Part shown: piece by piece, positions 13,930 to 26,014 of the stretch
Position numbering within the stretch: the first letter of the stretch is position 1
How the letters are laid out: each line of letters begins with the position of its first letter
Assembly (NCBI GenBank): GCA_947095535.1
Contig: OX352774.1
Span: 233,517,825-233,581,824, forward strand
DNA length: 64,000 nt
Source of the DNA: Poecilobothrus nobilitatus
Lineage: Eukaryota > Arthropoda > Insecta > Diptera > Dolichopodidae
Direction of reading: 5' to 3'
Position numbers and translations under genes: made by a program
The notes under the pieces: generated by a model
Seen by the model: the letters and a program-made list of their open reading frames with translations, nothing else
What the model was told of the DNA's origin: nothing
Database searches by the model: none

Positions 13930-14830
13930 CTTATGCTGAAACTACTGGACGCGGTCATATAATCTTCTCACTATATATATTTTTGAAGCTACTCTTATCT
14001 GTCATAAAGTAAATTTTGTTACACCAGTTTAGTTTCTATAATATATCCCAACCACGGCAATTTTTCCTGCTGTTGATATATCTATCACCTTCCCTTAATT
14101 TTAGGTTAGGAACAATTAACTGAAGCAATTCTTATTTTATACTCCTCATATAATAGCGAAAATAAGATGTTTTACGGCACTTTACGGCAGAACTTCTTAA
14201 TCAAAGATATATTCGGTCAATGAAATTTTTATCATTCTTTGATAAATCTACATTTCGAGGAGCTCAAGATTGTTCATGCTACTGAATTTTAAGGTCTAGC
14301 CTTAAGTTTCTTATTAAAAATTAGTCCAAATGTCATTTCATGAATCGTAAACGGACGTTTAAATTAAATTTCCGAGTGCAAAATGTTGCACCCTTAAAAA
14401 GCACTGCTTAGTTATTCGACATTAATACGACATTTAATTCTTTTTTCAACTCCAGCCTTCGTGTAGCCAACATCCGAGATATTTAAAACGAGAGTCTGTT
14501 TAATTTCAAAAATATCGATGTAAGTGTCGTCATTAGTTATATATATAATCACTTTTTTGCTTACTATTATGAATTTGGTTTTCTGTTCATTGATTTTTAA
14601 ATTATATAGTTTTTGCTATGGTTTTACTTTGGTTTACTTTGTCTAATATAAATTAAAAATCTACCATAATATCTGCTATAAGTGTCGTTTCATCAGCATA
14701 TCGTAGATGGTTCATTATTGTACCATTAACTTTGACACCAACCTCAAACTCATCTATTGTATCTCAAAAATGGTTTCTTCATAAATATTAAATGAGAAGG
14801 ATGAAGAAATCCATTCCTGTTTATCATCTC
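13930..14830 (-). pseudogene. Degenerate LINE reverse transcriptase, RT core to C-terminus
   Basis: On the minus strand the order is that of an RT domain. SFNIYEETIFE corresponds to 'LFNIYSExIF'. After a frameshift comes DEFEVGVKVNGTIMNHLRYA, then DETTLIADIMVDF, the YADD catalytic motif with the second Asp changed to Glu. INEQKTKFIVVSKK follows ('NxxKTKxMVxS'), then SRFKYLGCWLHEGW, the 'FKYLG' motif, and VEKRIKCRI. Further on, FSSMNNLELLEM-stop-IYQRMIKIS matches 'MNxLEAFEMWxYRRMLKISW'. The tail has a WLGYI-like block and SKIYIVRRL. At least four frameshifts or stops make it non-functional. The style is that of RT proteins from mobile elements common in arthropods. It is a different lineage from the other LINE pieces here. 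Confidence 0.8.
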
Positions 14831-14839
14831 ACTTGGTTT

Positions 14840-15990
14840 TTATACAATTTAAGATGCTATCTTTTACTTTTAAATTTACAGTTTGCTGCTTGCTGTATAA
14901 AGTATATGAAAATTGCTTCACATTTAGGGTATATAATATGGTAATTTGTAATATTCGAAAAAATATCTTAAGTGTATATGACAATTGACAATTCTGTTAT
15001 CAGTTCCTTGACAATTTATTTTTACCTATTTCTCTAATCACTTCTTTGAAATATCATGAAAAATCTATATTAGAGACACAAACCATTAAAATTTTGACGT
15101 TTGCATATTTTAGTTTACTATTAGAGATTTTTTTCAAAATGTACGACTAAAATCTAAAAATGACTACATGTGTATTTAATTAAAATTAAAACAAAACAAA
15201 AAAAAAAATACTTTGATTGTAAATGGAAATTTTAGAAAATTAAGGAAAAAAAGAATAATTTCCAATTTTTCTTAAATTCAAATAAAAAGTTTAAGGAAAA
15301 CAACGCTATAGGATTTATTTTATTAATAAAATCAAGAGATTCTATAACCGAATACTTACTCTTATTAATGTGTATTTAAAAATATGAAACTCAAATTTCC
15401 CAAGGTATTATAAAAACTGTTAAAGTATAATAATATTTAATTATCAATTTATTCAAAAATTTGTTAAGCACTTAATAATTGGTTTTAGAAAAAAAAAAAA
15501 TTGAAATTCTTTAAAGAAGGAGGTAATTTAAAATTATCACTTCTACCATACTGTGGTCATAAAAGAAACAATATTATAGGATATTGAAATAATTGTTCTT
15601 TTTACGTTTTTAGAGATATCCTTAATTTTAGAATATAAATTAACCTATAATTATTTTCTTTTTATTTAATATCAATTTAAATAATATTGAATGAAAATAA
15701 TAAATTCATATATCCTTTAATTTAAAATCTTTAATAACCACAAATTAAATAAAAAATTGAACTTTTCATTTATAATTTTTTTTTTTTTTTGTTTTTTTTT
15801 AATTCTATAAAATAATTTTATTTTGTAATTTAATACAATTCATTTTATAATTTTTCTATATTAATAACTACTTATTAACTATATATAAAAAAATTCATTA
15901 TAATCTTTCAAATTTATTATTAAAGTATTAAAATCGAACATCCCTTTTGAATATATTTGAAATAACTCAAATAGATCCTTATGAATTCAA

Positions 15991-16021
<31 letters not shown>

Positions 16022-19000
16022 GTACATTAAAATTGAATTCTGATTTCATTCTAATCGAAGTGTGCAACAAAAAGTTGAACAGATGTGTTTAAAACCAAAA
16101 AAAAAAAAGAAAAAAAATGTTTGTTTCATCACTAGATTTTATTCAGTTGGTACTTTAAAACTGAAAAAAAAAACCACTACCACCCATAATTATAATTATT
16201 ATTTTTTTTCTTGTTGTTTCGTTTTTTTTTTTTCTTGTTATTTTTTGTATAATATTTGCTACTACTATATATTCCGGATGAATGCCCTTAAGGTACTATT
16301 TATGTAACCATTGTATAGTTAAGTATGTAAGTATTTTTTGGCTTTAAGGTGATGCTCTATTTACCCTTTCTTTGTTTGATTTTTAATGATTTTCTAGCTA
16401 CAAGTATATTGTAGTGTATATGTATAGAGTAATACTATCAATATTTCATTTTTTTTTTATTTTTTAGATCATCTTTCATTCATATATTATAATCAGTTTT
16501 TCTCTTCTCGAATTATGGGATTATTCGACCAAATGTAATTATTATTGTGAAACCCTTTTTTTTTTTTTTTGTCTTACCGAAATAACCTTAAGGCTGATTT
16601 TATCCTAAAGGAAGAAATGAATCCTTTCTTTTTTAATTTTATTTTTTATTTTTTTGTTGTCATTTTTTGTTGTGGTACTCCTTTTTTCAATTATTACAAT
16701 ATTGTTTGGAACCAGTTTAACTCTAAAATTTTGAAATGTAATAACAATAATGTAAAAAAAATGTGCATTTTTTTTTTTTTTTTGGTATTGTAGGTAGGAT
16801 ATGGTCTAAAGATAATTATTTTGTGGTTTAAAGTCATTATTCTGAACAAATTAAATTCTTTTATAATAGTATAAATGTATATATAATACGAGTATATATA
16901 AAAATAAATGTATTTAGAAAGGATATGGTTTAAATAATTGCATCACATTGTCTGATATGTATATGTACTTACAAAATTTTATTATTGAATTTTTGAAATT
17001 TATTTGAAAGTTAAAATAGAAAAATGTTTATTTGCTGTGTAAAAAAATGTATACTGTAGGATATATTTATCTATATTATAAAGTTAATAAGATTTTTATC
17101 ATACATAAAAACTGAAAATGTTAATTAAAATTAATACATACAAATTGATACTGATGTAGCCTATAATTGATGTTATTGTTTGATAACAAAAATATAACTA
17201 CATATAGAGATTTCCCGTTGGAAACATATAGACCTTTGATATTAACTCTTTAATTTATTCAGTTTTGGACCATCGCTCTAATTTTGTTATCGACCATCTC
17301 TGGTCATATTCTTACCACTTTTAATTATTTCTGAATTGTTAAATGTCATGTGGTAAGTGACCTTTCTAAATTTATTTTGTCTTTAGTTTTACATTCTAAA
17401 GTATGATTTGATATTGACCTATCAGGTTTTATGTAGAATGTTACCGTTTAACTACCATTTCTTTTTTTATTATGTTTATTAATATTAACTCGTGTTTTGT
17501 TGTATGTTGCATATATAATTACTTCTAATATTAAAAGGTTAAAATAGTAAATTTAAAAACAGTAAAAAAAATTTAGATTTAAAAAGTGGAAATTAAATAA
17601 GAATACTGATTGATTCGAACTCATTTTGTATACAATATAAAATTGAATGACTGAAGAATGTAAGGCCATACATAACCTTGATTATATTATGTAAATTTAT
17701 AAAATGAAAAAATTTTGTTAAACCTTTTCTCTTTCATATCGATGACTCTTGTTTATCCAATAAATATAATTCTATCTATGAAATCAAATCTATAATATTA
17801 TCTGACGTTGACAAAGTTGAGAACGAAATGCTTTAAAAATTATTAAAAATGGGTTAAAAAATAATTTATCAAAAACATAGTAATAAATAATTTATTTGAT
17901 TTTTAACAAAGAAGATCCTTGAAACAAAGATAATTAATCATTATCACCTCTATGGGCTTAAAGTTTTCACAAATCAAATATATTGTCGGTCTATAAATTC
18001 TGAATTCTAAAAACAAAATAAAAACGCTTTTACTTCTAAATGAAAAATTACTTTAAAAAAATACTTTTCCTCAAAAATAATTTCAAATATTAAAATAAAT
18101 TATTTTTTCTTATTATCGGTAATACCGACTATAATAATTTTTTACATGGCTTAAATCAAAATATGGTATTCTTTTTTTTCTTGAAATTCAAAAATAAAAA
18201 AAAAATTTATTATTTAAAGTTTCGGAATTTCACATTTTCCATTCAATAACTTCTTAACTGTATTAAATGTGACATTTCTATTTAGAAAAGACATTTGGAA
18301 TGACAAAAATTACCTACAAAAATGAAAAGTTATAACGACCCTAAAAAAATTCTTTTTTTTACTTATTATAATTATTATTGTCATCATCATTAAAACGTTA
18401 TGTCTTTATATATACGTATACAAGTAATATTCTATTAGTACTTTTTGTTTTGTGTTTTTTTTTTTTGGTTGTGCTACTGTTTATTTTTTCAGTATTTATA
18501 AAATGGGGTGAAGAATGTTAAAAGTATAAACATTGAACTCTGAATAAAAGAAAAGAATCAAGAAAAACAGATATAAAATTACAGGGATAAAAAAAAAAAA
18601 ATCAAAGTAGCATTAAATATAACAAATATTAACCAACAAAAAAAAAATCCCACTTGACTGACGACTATTACACATTGTTAATGTCCTTAAAAATAATCCT
18701 TGTTTATTTCTTTTATTTATAGTTTTTTTTTATTTCAATTTGTTTTTATTTAAAATAAATCAAATAATTGGTCTGTCCAGTTTATTTAAAATAAAAATTG
18801 AATATGAAGACTTTTAATTTTAGTTTTGATGTTTGATTTTATTTTTGACATTTGATTTTATTTTTTACGTTTGGTTGTATTTATTCAACATTAAGTTCAA
18901 ACGTTTTTAGTGCGTTAATGTATACAAAGATTTTTTTTTAATTGATATAAGCATAAAATACGGGAAAGTTTTTAGTCATTTAGCAAAGATTCAACATCTA

Positions 19001-19825
19001 AAATGTTAAGATTTTATACGATTGAAAGTCAAATGAAGCTTAGGTAATAATATTATAAAAGCTGTCAAAAATTCTTGACAATTAACAACGGTTAATATAA
19101 ATATATTGGTTATTTATTTATTTTAATATTAGTTATTTATACCTCATATTAGTTTGTAAGTAATTCGTAAGCATTATGAAAGTGGACTAAACACTCCGAA
19201 AAATAATTTAATTCTTTATATATATTACATACACGTTACAAAAATTAAATGTGGTTTAAGGTTCTTAGCATTTTATTTATTTAGATGAAAAATTGTGACT
19301 TTTATAAAATAATATTTTATTATAATAGACGAATGACATATAACTGTAAACTAAATATAAGCTCGACAACATTAATGAAGATTATTTAAATTCCAACATG
19401 TAGGAAATAATGAAATCGACTGGAAATTAAACTATGAATAAACTTAGAATAAATTGTGGGAAAAAACAAATGGAATTTGTAGAAATACATAGGTTTAGCT
19501 ATAGGTTTTAATTATAGTATTTAGGTTAAGTTATATAAGTTATAAGTAATAATCAAGGTTGGCTATTTTATATAACGAATGTTAAGAAAGTATTTAGTTT
19601 TTTTTTAAATTCTTTTAGAGAAGATATTCCTCTCTAGCTGAACTAAAACAGCAAAAAAAATAAAAATTCAAAATATTTTATATCTAATAATATATCTATA
19701 AATATTTTATATACAAAATATTTTATATATTTTATATATTATATAGCCATTTTTTGAAATTTTTATTTAATATAGAATAAAATTCTGATTAATAACAAAA
19801 AGTTATATTGAAACTAAATAAAAAA
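14840..19825. other. AT-rich non-coding DNA
   Basis: No coding exon, RNA gene or within-window repeat was found in about 5 kb. It includes a dinucleotide (AT)n run at 15990-16015 and many poly-T tracts, for example 15777-15790 and 16557-16570. Small open frames at 16062-16307 and 16569-16793 are translations of simple sequence. Confidence 0.55.
15990..16015. repeat. (AT)n microsatellite
   Basis: Uninterrupted alternating A and T, about 12 units. Confidence 0.9.
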
Positions 19826-19828
19826 ATT

Positions 19829-20024
19829 AGTGACCCGATGGTCTATTTGGTGAGAGCGTATAAAATACGCTGTAAACATCAAGGGAGTGTGAGTTTAAAT
19901 TTTACACACTTCGTAAGAATAATTCTGCCATTACAATATTTACAGCCACTTGAAAAGTATTGAGTAAAGGGTGTGTAATTTCTTTGTCATATTTATGTGG
20001 CAGAAGAATGAACTAAAAAAAAAA
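19829..20024 (+). repeat. SINE-a copy 1 (tRNA-derived, poly-A tail)
   Basis: The head TGACCCGATGGTCTATTTGG is A-box-like and is followed by 'gagcgtataaaatacgctg'. A decayed B box (gagtttaaatttt) follows at 19891. The body, with its tRNA-unrelated 'tttacagccact' block, ends in ten A's at 20015. The same head, 'gcgtataaaatacgc' hairpin and 'atttacagccac' block recur at 41368-41566 (-) and 46681-46846 (+). This is the most diverged of the three copies. Confidence 0.78.
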
Positions 20025-20029
20025 GTTAT

Positions 20030-21440
20030 AATAATTGCATAATTGCAGGAGCCAATAGAATATTTTTTTTAATATAATGTTGATAGTTATAACTTATAAT
20101 AATAGCATTTGTGTTTTTTTTTTTGTCAAACGTTATACATTGAATTGTCACATTTAAAGAAAATATTAAGTAATTGTAAAAGAAACTGCTTTTACATTGA
20201 AAAGAATCTTTTAATGTCTTAATTGACCTTAAATGACGTACCTATGAATGAACTTCTGAAGAAATCCAAAATCAATCAAAATATAGACAAAAAAAAGACT
20301 AAAATGATATCAAAATATTGGTATTTAATTTAAAGACTCAAAAAATATTTGACATTTTTTTAAAGGTTGTAAATATTTACTGTTAAACTGTCATTATAAT
20401 AACGATCAAAATTATAGTTGATTTAATTTCTTTTTATAATGGGGATAATACGAATTTGTTTTTTTTTTTTGTTGTTATTTTTTTTTTTTGCATTTGATGT
20501 TTATTTGTTTCTTTTGATAGGTATAAAATTTGTTGGGTATGAGTAATTGAGGTAATAAAGTCTTTGTGTAAAAATAAATTGATACATATTTTTCTATTTT
20601 CTGCATTTTGTGTTTTTTTTTTTTATTTTTATAAATTTTAAAAATTTCAAAATCGGGAATTTTAAAAAGAATCCTTAAGAAAAAAAATAGAGAGAAACAA
20701 AGTAAAGAGATGACATTAGAATGTTTTATTTTTTTTTTTTGTATTTTTAAATAGACGTGATTAACGATTTATTTTTTATTTTGTTTTTTCTTACTTTCTT
20801 TTTATTTTTAAAAAGAAGAAAAATTCAAAAAAAAAATGAATTTTTAAATTGAATTTAATATTTTTTATTTTTGTTTTTTAATGTCCGTTGGGAATTCAAA
20901 GGATTAAGAAAAAAAGAAACACAAAAATAGTGAATATAAGAAAAGTACAAAAAAAAAAAACAAAAAAATTACATAAATTGTTTAAAAAAGTGGAAAATAT
21001 TTCAATTTGCTTTCAGTTTTCTATTTAATTTTTTTATTCTATTTTTATTTTTAATTTTAAAATAAAGATTTTTGGTATGTCTAGCCATTTTGTAATTATA
21101 TTTAATTTAATATTTTTGTTTTATTGTTTTTTTTGTTTTTTGAAATAGTTAATTAACAAAGAATATTCTTTGATATTTTTTTTTTTATGTTAATTGAATA
21201 ATAAAAGAAATTTATTCAAATTAATTAATTTATTTTAATATAAAATTAAATTTTAATTCAATATAATATAGTTTTTAATGTAGTCATGTTGCTTGGAGCT
21301 TTTTTTGTTCCGAGTACTTGAAACCAAACAAAACAAAACTTGTATTAGTTGATTTTGAGTAAATTCGAAGTGATATAATAGTTTCTAATTCAATATCTAA
21401 AAAAATTTAAAATCCTTAATAAAAAAATATTAATTATATA
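20030..21440. other. AT-rich non-coding DNA
   Basis: Simple-sequence-rich, with poly-T runs at 20459-20470 and 20481-20490; nothing else seen. Confidence 0.5.
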
Positions 21441-21447
21441 ATTTAAC

Positions 21448-22315
21448 AAGTAAATGTAACAGTGACTCGATGCAACCGACTTATTTATACCCTACACCTA
21501 AAAAATTCAAATTAAATTAAAAATCCATAAGTTATTTTAGTTAGGTATTTAATATAAGCTAAAAAAATAAATGCTTTTACAACCTTTGTACAAAATTTCA
21601 GGTTTCTATCTTTATTAATTTCGAAGATATGCTTGTTCGGTCTTGGGAATTGTGTGGGAAATACCCGAACAACCATTCCAATTCAATAGGCAAATCAGAG
21701 ATTCAGGAAACAGCACCCTCATATCAAATTTAAAGTTTCTATCTTTATTAATTTCGAATATGCTTGTTCGGTTTTGGGAGTTGTGTGGGAAATACCCGAA
21801 CAACCACTCCAATTCATCTCAAATTTAGGCCAAATCAGGGATTCAGGAAACAACACTCTAGTACCAAATTTGAAGTTTCTATCTTTATTAATTTCGAATA
21901 TATGCTTGTTTGGTTTTGGGAGTTGTGTGGGAGGTACCCGAACAATCACTCCAATTCATCTCAAATTTAGGGATATCAGGGGATTCAGGAAATAGGGATA
22001 TCAGGGATTCAGGAAATAGGGATATCAGGGATTCAGGAAAACACACCCACGTACAAAATTTTAAGTTTATATCTTTATTAATTTGGAAGATATGCGTATT
22101 CGGTTTTGGGAGTTGTATGGGAGGTACCCGAACCCATGGTCCGATTTCGTCCATTTGCAATCCCCGCCTTACTTTAGTCATTGTTAACCTACAGTATAAA
22201 TTTCATCAAGATAGTGAAATTTAGTAACCATTAGATAGATAGTAACCATTGGTGGTTACAAACACCATATCAAAGTTAATATACCCTATACTATAGGTGT
22301 AGGGTATAATAAAAT
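21448..22315 (-). repeat. Rep-B copy 1 (dispersed repeat with expanded internal tandem array)
   Basis: One end is 'gtgactcgatgcaaccgact' near 21464. The other has 'ggtggttacaaacacc' and the palindromic 'ataccctatactataggtgtagggtat' zone near 22275. Both ends recur, in opposite orientation, at 50405-51066, which defines the family. The orientation assigned is relative: I take the 50.4-kb copy as plus. It encodes no protein; open frames across 21615-22224 on both strands are by-products of the tandem units, showing the same peptide motifs repeatedly. Confidence 0.75.
21600..22165. repeat. Four tandem units of about 110-170 bp inside Rep-B copy 1
   Basis: Each unit contains 'tatctttattaatttcgaa', then 'atgcttgttcgg', 'gggagttgtgtggga' and 'tacccgaacaa'. 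The GTTCGG and CCGAAC parts can pair as a hairpin. Units begin near 21603, 21737, 21877 and 22065. Between the third and fourth, a 24-bp subunit 'gggatatcagggattcagga' is itself repeated three times (21970-22040). The Rep-B copy at 50.4 kb has only about two such units, so this array expanded locally. Confidence 0.8.
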
Positions 22316-22739
22316 AAATTAAAATTTTTGCTTGTACATTTAATAAACCATTTTTATACCACAGAAAACCATTTTTTCTATCATATTTTTTTTTTCTTTT
22401 TCATAAATCACAATCTAGAAATACATATTATGTTTCTTCGCATTAAAAGTAGTTCTGCCTATATGGAATGAAATAATGATGACAAAAAGATGAATAAAGG
22501 GTAGTTGGGTAGTAAGTGCATTAAGTGCATGAATCTGTTTAGATTGAAATAATCATCGACTTTTGAAAATCTATTAGTTGGCAATAATTTTCACATCTTT
22601 CCAGTTCTGACAACAAACGAATAATTATATATAGGGTTAAGTTACTATTTAGATAGATCCATATGTAATAAGAATGAGAAGTTCTGGCTTCATATATTAC
22701 ATTTTTTAATAACCATAATTTAACCATAATTTGGTCTTA

Positions 22740-23130
22740 AGTAGAATGGGTCTTAAGTCTTCATATCTCAAAAACGGTTAGAGAGAGAGAAAATGTTATT
22801 ACGTACTAATTATAGGGCTTGAAAATCTGTTTCGAAATATGCTATAAAAAGTACCCCAAGTACAGGGTGTTTCAAACGAAAATTGAGTTTGAAATATAAT
22901 TTTTTCATTTTAAATTATTTTGAACCTTCATAACTTTGTAACTGTTGGATATAAAGGATCATTAGTGGATAAGGATCATTAGTACAAAAAAAAAAAAAAC
23001 TGACAACTTATACTCTACAAAATGCATTTTTTTACATTTCTCTATAGCAAGCCGTTCAAAAGTTATAAATTTTTTACGGAAAGTCACTAAAACATCATTA
23101 ACCTCTCATATCTCGAAAAGTGTCCAGAAT
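22740..23130. repeat. Rep-C, low-confidence dispersed repeat
   Basis: The stretch holds 'tatctcaaaaacggttagag', 'tacagggtgtttcaaacg' and 'catatctcgaaaagtgtc', phrases of the kind seen at the edges of insect transposons. The segment 34215-34840 uses similar phrases (tatctcaaaaactactcaac, aacaccctataaat). I could not align the two end to end, and no coding potential is seen. Confidence 0.3.
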
Positions 23131-23149
23131 GGCCCTATAATTTTAATGA

Positions 23150-24975
23150 GAATATATATATTTTCATTAAAATATTAACTAAAATCTAAATTTTTTTTTA
23201 AATAAAATAAATTTTTACTTCTGAAGGAAATAAAATAATAAACTTAAGCTTATGAAATAATATTAATACAATAAAATTTAAGAATTTTATAAAACTATTA
23301 TATGAATAAATTACATTTTATAAATTAAATATTATTCGACTTATTAAATATTACATTGTATAATTTATTTTTAATTAAAAAAAAAAAAAAATCTTTTCTT
23401 AAATTGTTAATTATTGTTTTGTTTTTTTCTTTTTTTATAATAATTATAATACGATTTTCTTACAATTTTTCTTCTTTTTTTTATTTTTTATTTTCCATAA
23501 TTAAAAAATAAAAATAAATTATATTTAAAAACAAATATAAGAAATAATTAACTTTTAAAATTTCCATTTCCCAAAAACAACAAACAAAGCAAAAAAAAAA
23601 AAGGAAAGGAAATTCAAAACTTAATAAAAGATAAATCTAAACTTTTCATTTCATAATTTTTTTTTTCTAATTTTACAAAAATTATTTCAAGCGATAAATT
23701 AGAAATGATTATTTTTTTTTTTTTTTTTTTTTTGAAAATACAATTATAATTAAAACCAAAAAAAAAAAAACATTACAAAAGGTAAATAGTTTTTCTTCAA
23801 ATTTTGATTATTATTTTGAAAAAAAAAAAAAAAACAGAAAAAAATTAAAAACATTTAAGACTGAAGAATAAACAATTTAAATATTTTTTTGTTTTTATTT
23901 TATTTTACTTATGTACCTAAATACAATAAATAAAAATAATATTATATATCCAGTATATGTATATATGTATTTATAAATAGATACAATAATATACAAAATT
24001 AATTTTCCATTTCAATTACTTTTTATATAATTTCCTTTTAATTTGTTTTTCTTTTTTTTTTTGTTTTTTTTTTTTTCTTCATATTTTCCATCATTATAAA
24101 ATTCATTATCATCATCTAACTAATAAAATTCCATTATATTTTTTTTTTGTTTTTTCCTTTTGTTTTTTATTTATTATGAAAATCAACTTGTGAAAATCCC
24201 ATTATACTATTCTTTCACTTTTATTGTTTACATATTTACATACAAACATACATATAAGAGAATATGTATACCAGATGTTCCATACCAGATTTATATTTCA
24301 TTATTTTGGTAAAGAAAAAAAAAAATTTTTTTTTTCTTTCCGGACTTTACAACAAAAGACATTTTTAAAAAAAATTAAAAGATAAACAATTGGTTAAAGG
24401 ACTCCCTCCACAAGTTTTTATTGTTTTTCTTATTTTCACTTATATTTACTATATAATATATGGTATGTACGTAAGTATATGGTTGGAGGAAAACTTTGGA
24501 GACAAACAGAATAAAAGAAAATTTAAAATAAAAGAAAACGAATTAATATAGGGTGATTGAGTGGGCGTAAAATATATAATATAGAAATGATAAAAATTAT
24601 TATAAAAATTGTATATATATATAAATATATATGTATATTTATTATTTAGATGTATACTCGAATACATACATATATGTATGAAAGTGTAAATGTTTAAATA
24701 ATAATAAAAGTTACAAAAAAAAAAAAACAATAAAACTTTTATAATAGAAATTATTCTGTTTTTTTTATATACATATATACGAGGTTCTCTTATTGGGGAA
24801 TTCTTTTATATTATTATTTACTAATGTTTATGTACAATTGTGGTCTTTTAAATTGTAAACTTTTTTTTTTCAGAATAATTTTTATTTTAATATTTTACCT
24901 GAACCTTGGAATAGTTAATCAAGGAATTCTTTTTGTTGATCTCAAGATCTAAACGATATTACCGCTTTAGCTTTT
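23150..24975. other. Extremely AT-rich low-complexity DNA
   Basis: Long homopolymers (poly-T 23713-23733, poly-A 23821-23834) and TATATA stretches. The open frame at 24449-24730 is Tyr/Ile/Asn-rich simple sequence. No gene seen. Confidence 0.55.
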
Positions 24976-24980
24976 ATACA

Positions 24981-25321
24981 GCCTGTTTACACTGGTTGCA
25001 TTATTCAGTTGCAACTTTTTCTTTTTCCTTCTCACTTCCTCGCTTCTCCCAAAAAAACGATGAAAATGCGTAAAATTCTGAAAACCTTTATTCATTTTTG
25101 TTGACCAAAATTTAGCTGCTTTAGCTGTTGCAAGTTACCAATCCATGTAAAGCAACAATAAAAAATTTTATCCGGTCAAAAAAATAGTTATATCTAATAT
25201 TAACGCACACATATAAAGTTGCAAAACAACTTTATGTAAACGCGAGAGTTTTGCAACACATTTTAAATACAAGAATGAATACATAATTGCATACAGAAAT
25301 GTTGACAAGTGTAAACAGGGC
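24981..25321. mobile_element. Short non-autonomous DNA transposon (MITE) with 'GCCCTGTTTACACT' ends
   Basis: The left end reads gcctgtttacact (24981-24993). The right end reads agtgtaaacagggc (25308-25321), its inverse apart from one missing C. The 341-bp interior has no open frame but is less AT-biased than its surroundings and contains 'gttgcaac'-type inner repeats. Such a structure fits a MITE, possibly hAT-like given the CAG...CTG-type ends. I cannot identify a clear target-site duplication, so the superfamily stays open. Confidence 0.6.
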
Positions 25322-25350
25322 CATAGTGTGGAATCCCAATATTATGTATA

Positions 25351-25957
25351 AAGGTACGTTCAGACTTATGACTTTGTTATATGTATTTTTGGAATGTATT
25401 GCTTATGTTAAACAGCTGATTAGTCAAAAGTAGAAGTACTAACAAATGAAAATTTATTATATTGTGTTCATTGTTTGGTATTGACATTTGTATTATCAAT
25501 ATTAATTTTTATAGGTGAAGTTTATAAAATTAAAATAATAGTTTTGAAATAAAGTTTTAATAAAAAAATAAAAAGATTAATAAATTATTTTCTAAGAATT
25601 TAAAATTGCAAATAAAATAAGAAATTTAAGAAACAAAGTAATTTAATAAAATAATTTAATTTATTTTAAGAAAATAAATAAAGTATTAAAAGTATATACA
25701 TAAAAAAGTATATAAATACTTTCATTATTAAAAAAATGTTTAGTAAAGTGAATAAATTAAAATATTTTTATTTTAACGCGTTCAATCCAAACAAAGAATG
25801 AAAAAAAAATGTACATACAAAAAATAAACATTTTCATCTGACAATACAAATTAAAAATCAAAATTTGATTAAATATTACACTATATGTATTGTGGAGTTT
25901 GTATATAATACACATTTCATGTCATATATGACTATATATATAGTTTGAACGTATCTT
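25351..25957. mobile_element. Second inverted-repeat element with 'AAGRTACGTTCARACT' ends
   Basis: The left end is aaggtacgttcagacttat (25351-25369) and the right end the inverse of aagatacgttcaaactata (25939-25957), about 19 bp with four mismatches. The 607-bp interior is AT-rich and non-coding. It begins only 30 bp after the preceding MITE. Right after it lies a 17-bp direct repeat. Confidence 0.5.
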
Positions 25958-26009
25958 AAGCGGTTGCCTATAAATTTACCCAATTGTTGTACCTTAAGCG
26001 GTTGCCTAT
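25955..26009. repeat. 17-bp perfect direct repeat 'cttaagcggttgcctat'
   Basis: Copies at 25955-25971 and 25993-26009 are separated by 21 bp. They lie at the right edge of the element ending at 25957, so the first copy overlaps its inverted-repeat end. Confidence 0.8.
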
Positions 26010-26014
26010 TATCG

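Noticed and set aside
21615..22224. Six overlapping open frames on both strands
   Set aside because: They repeat the same peptide words because they read through tandem DNA units of Rep-B; no protein family is recognisable.
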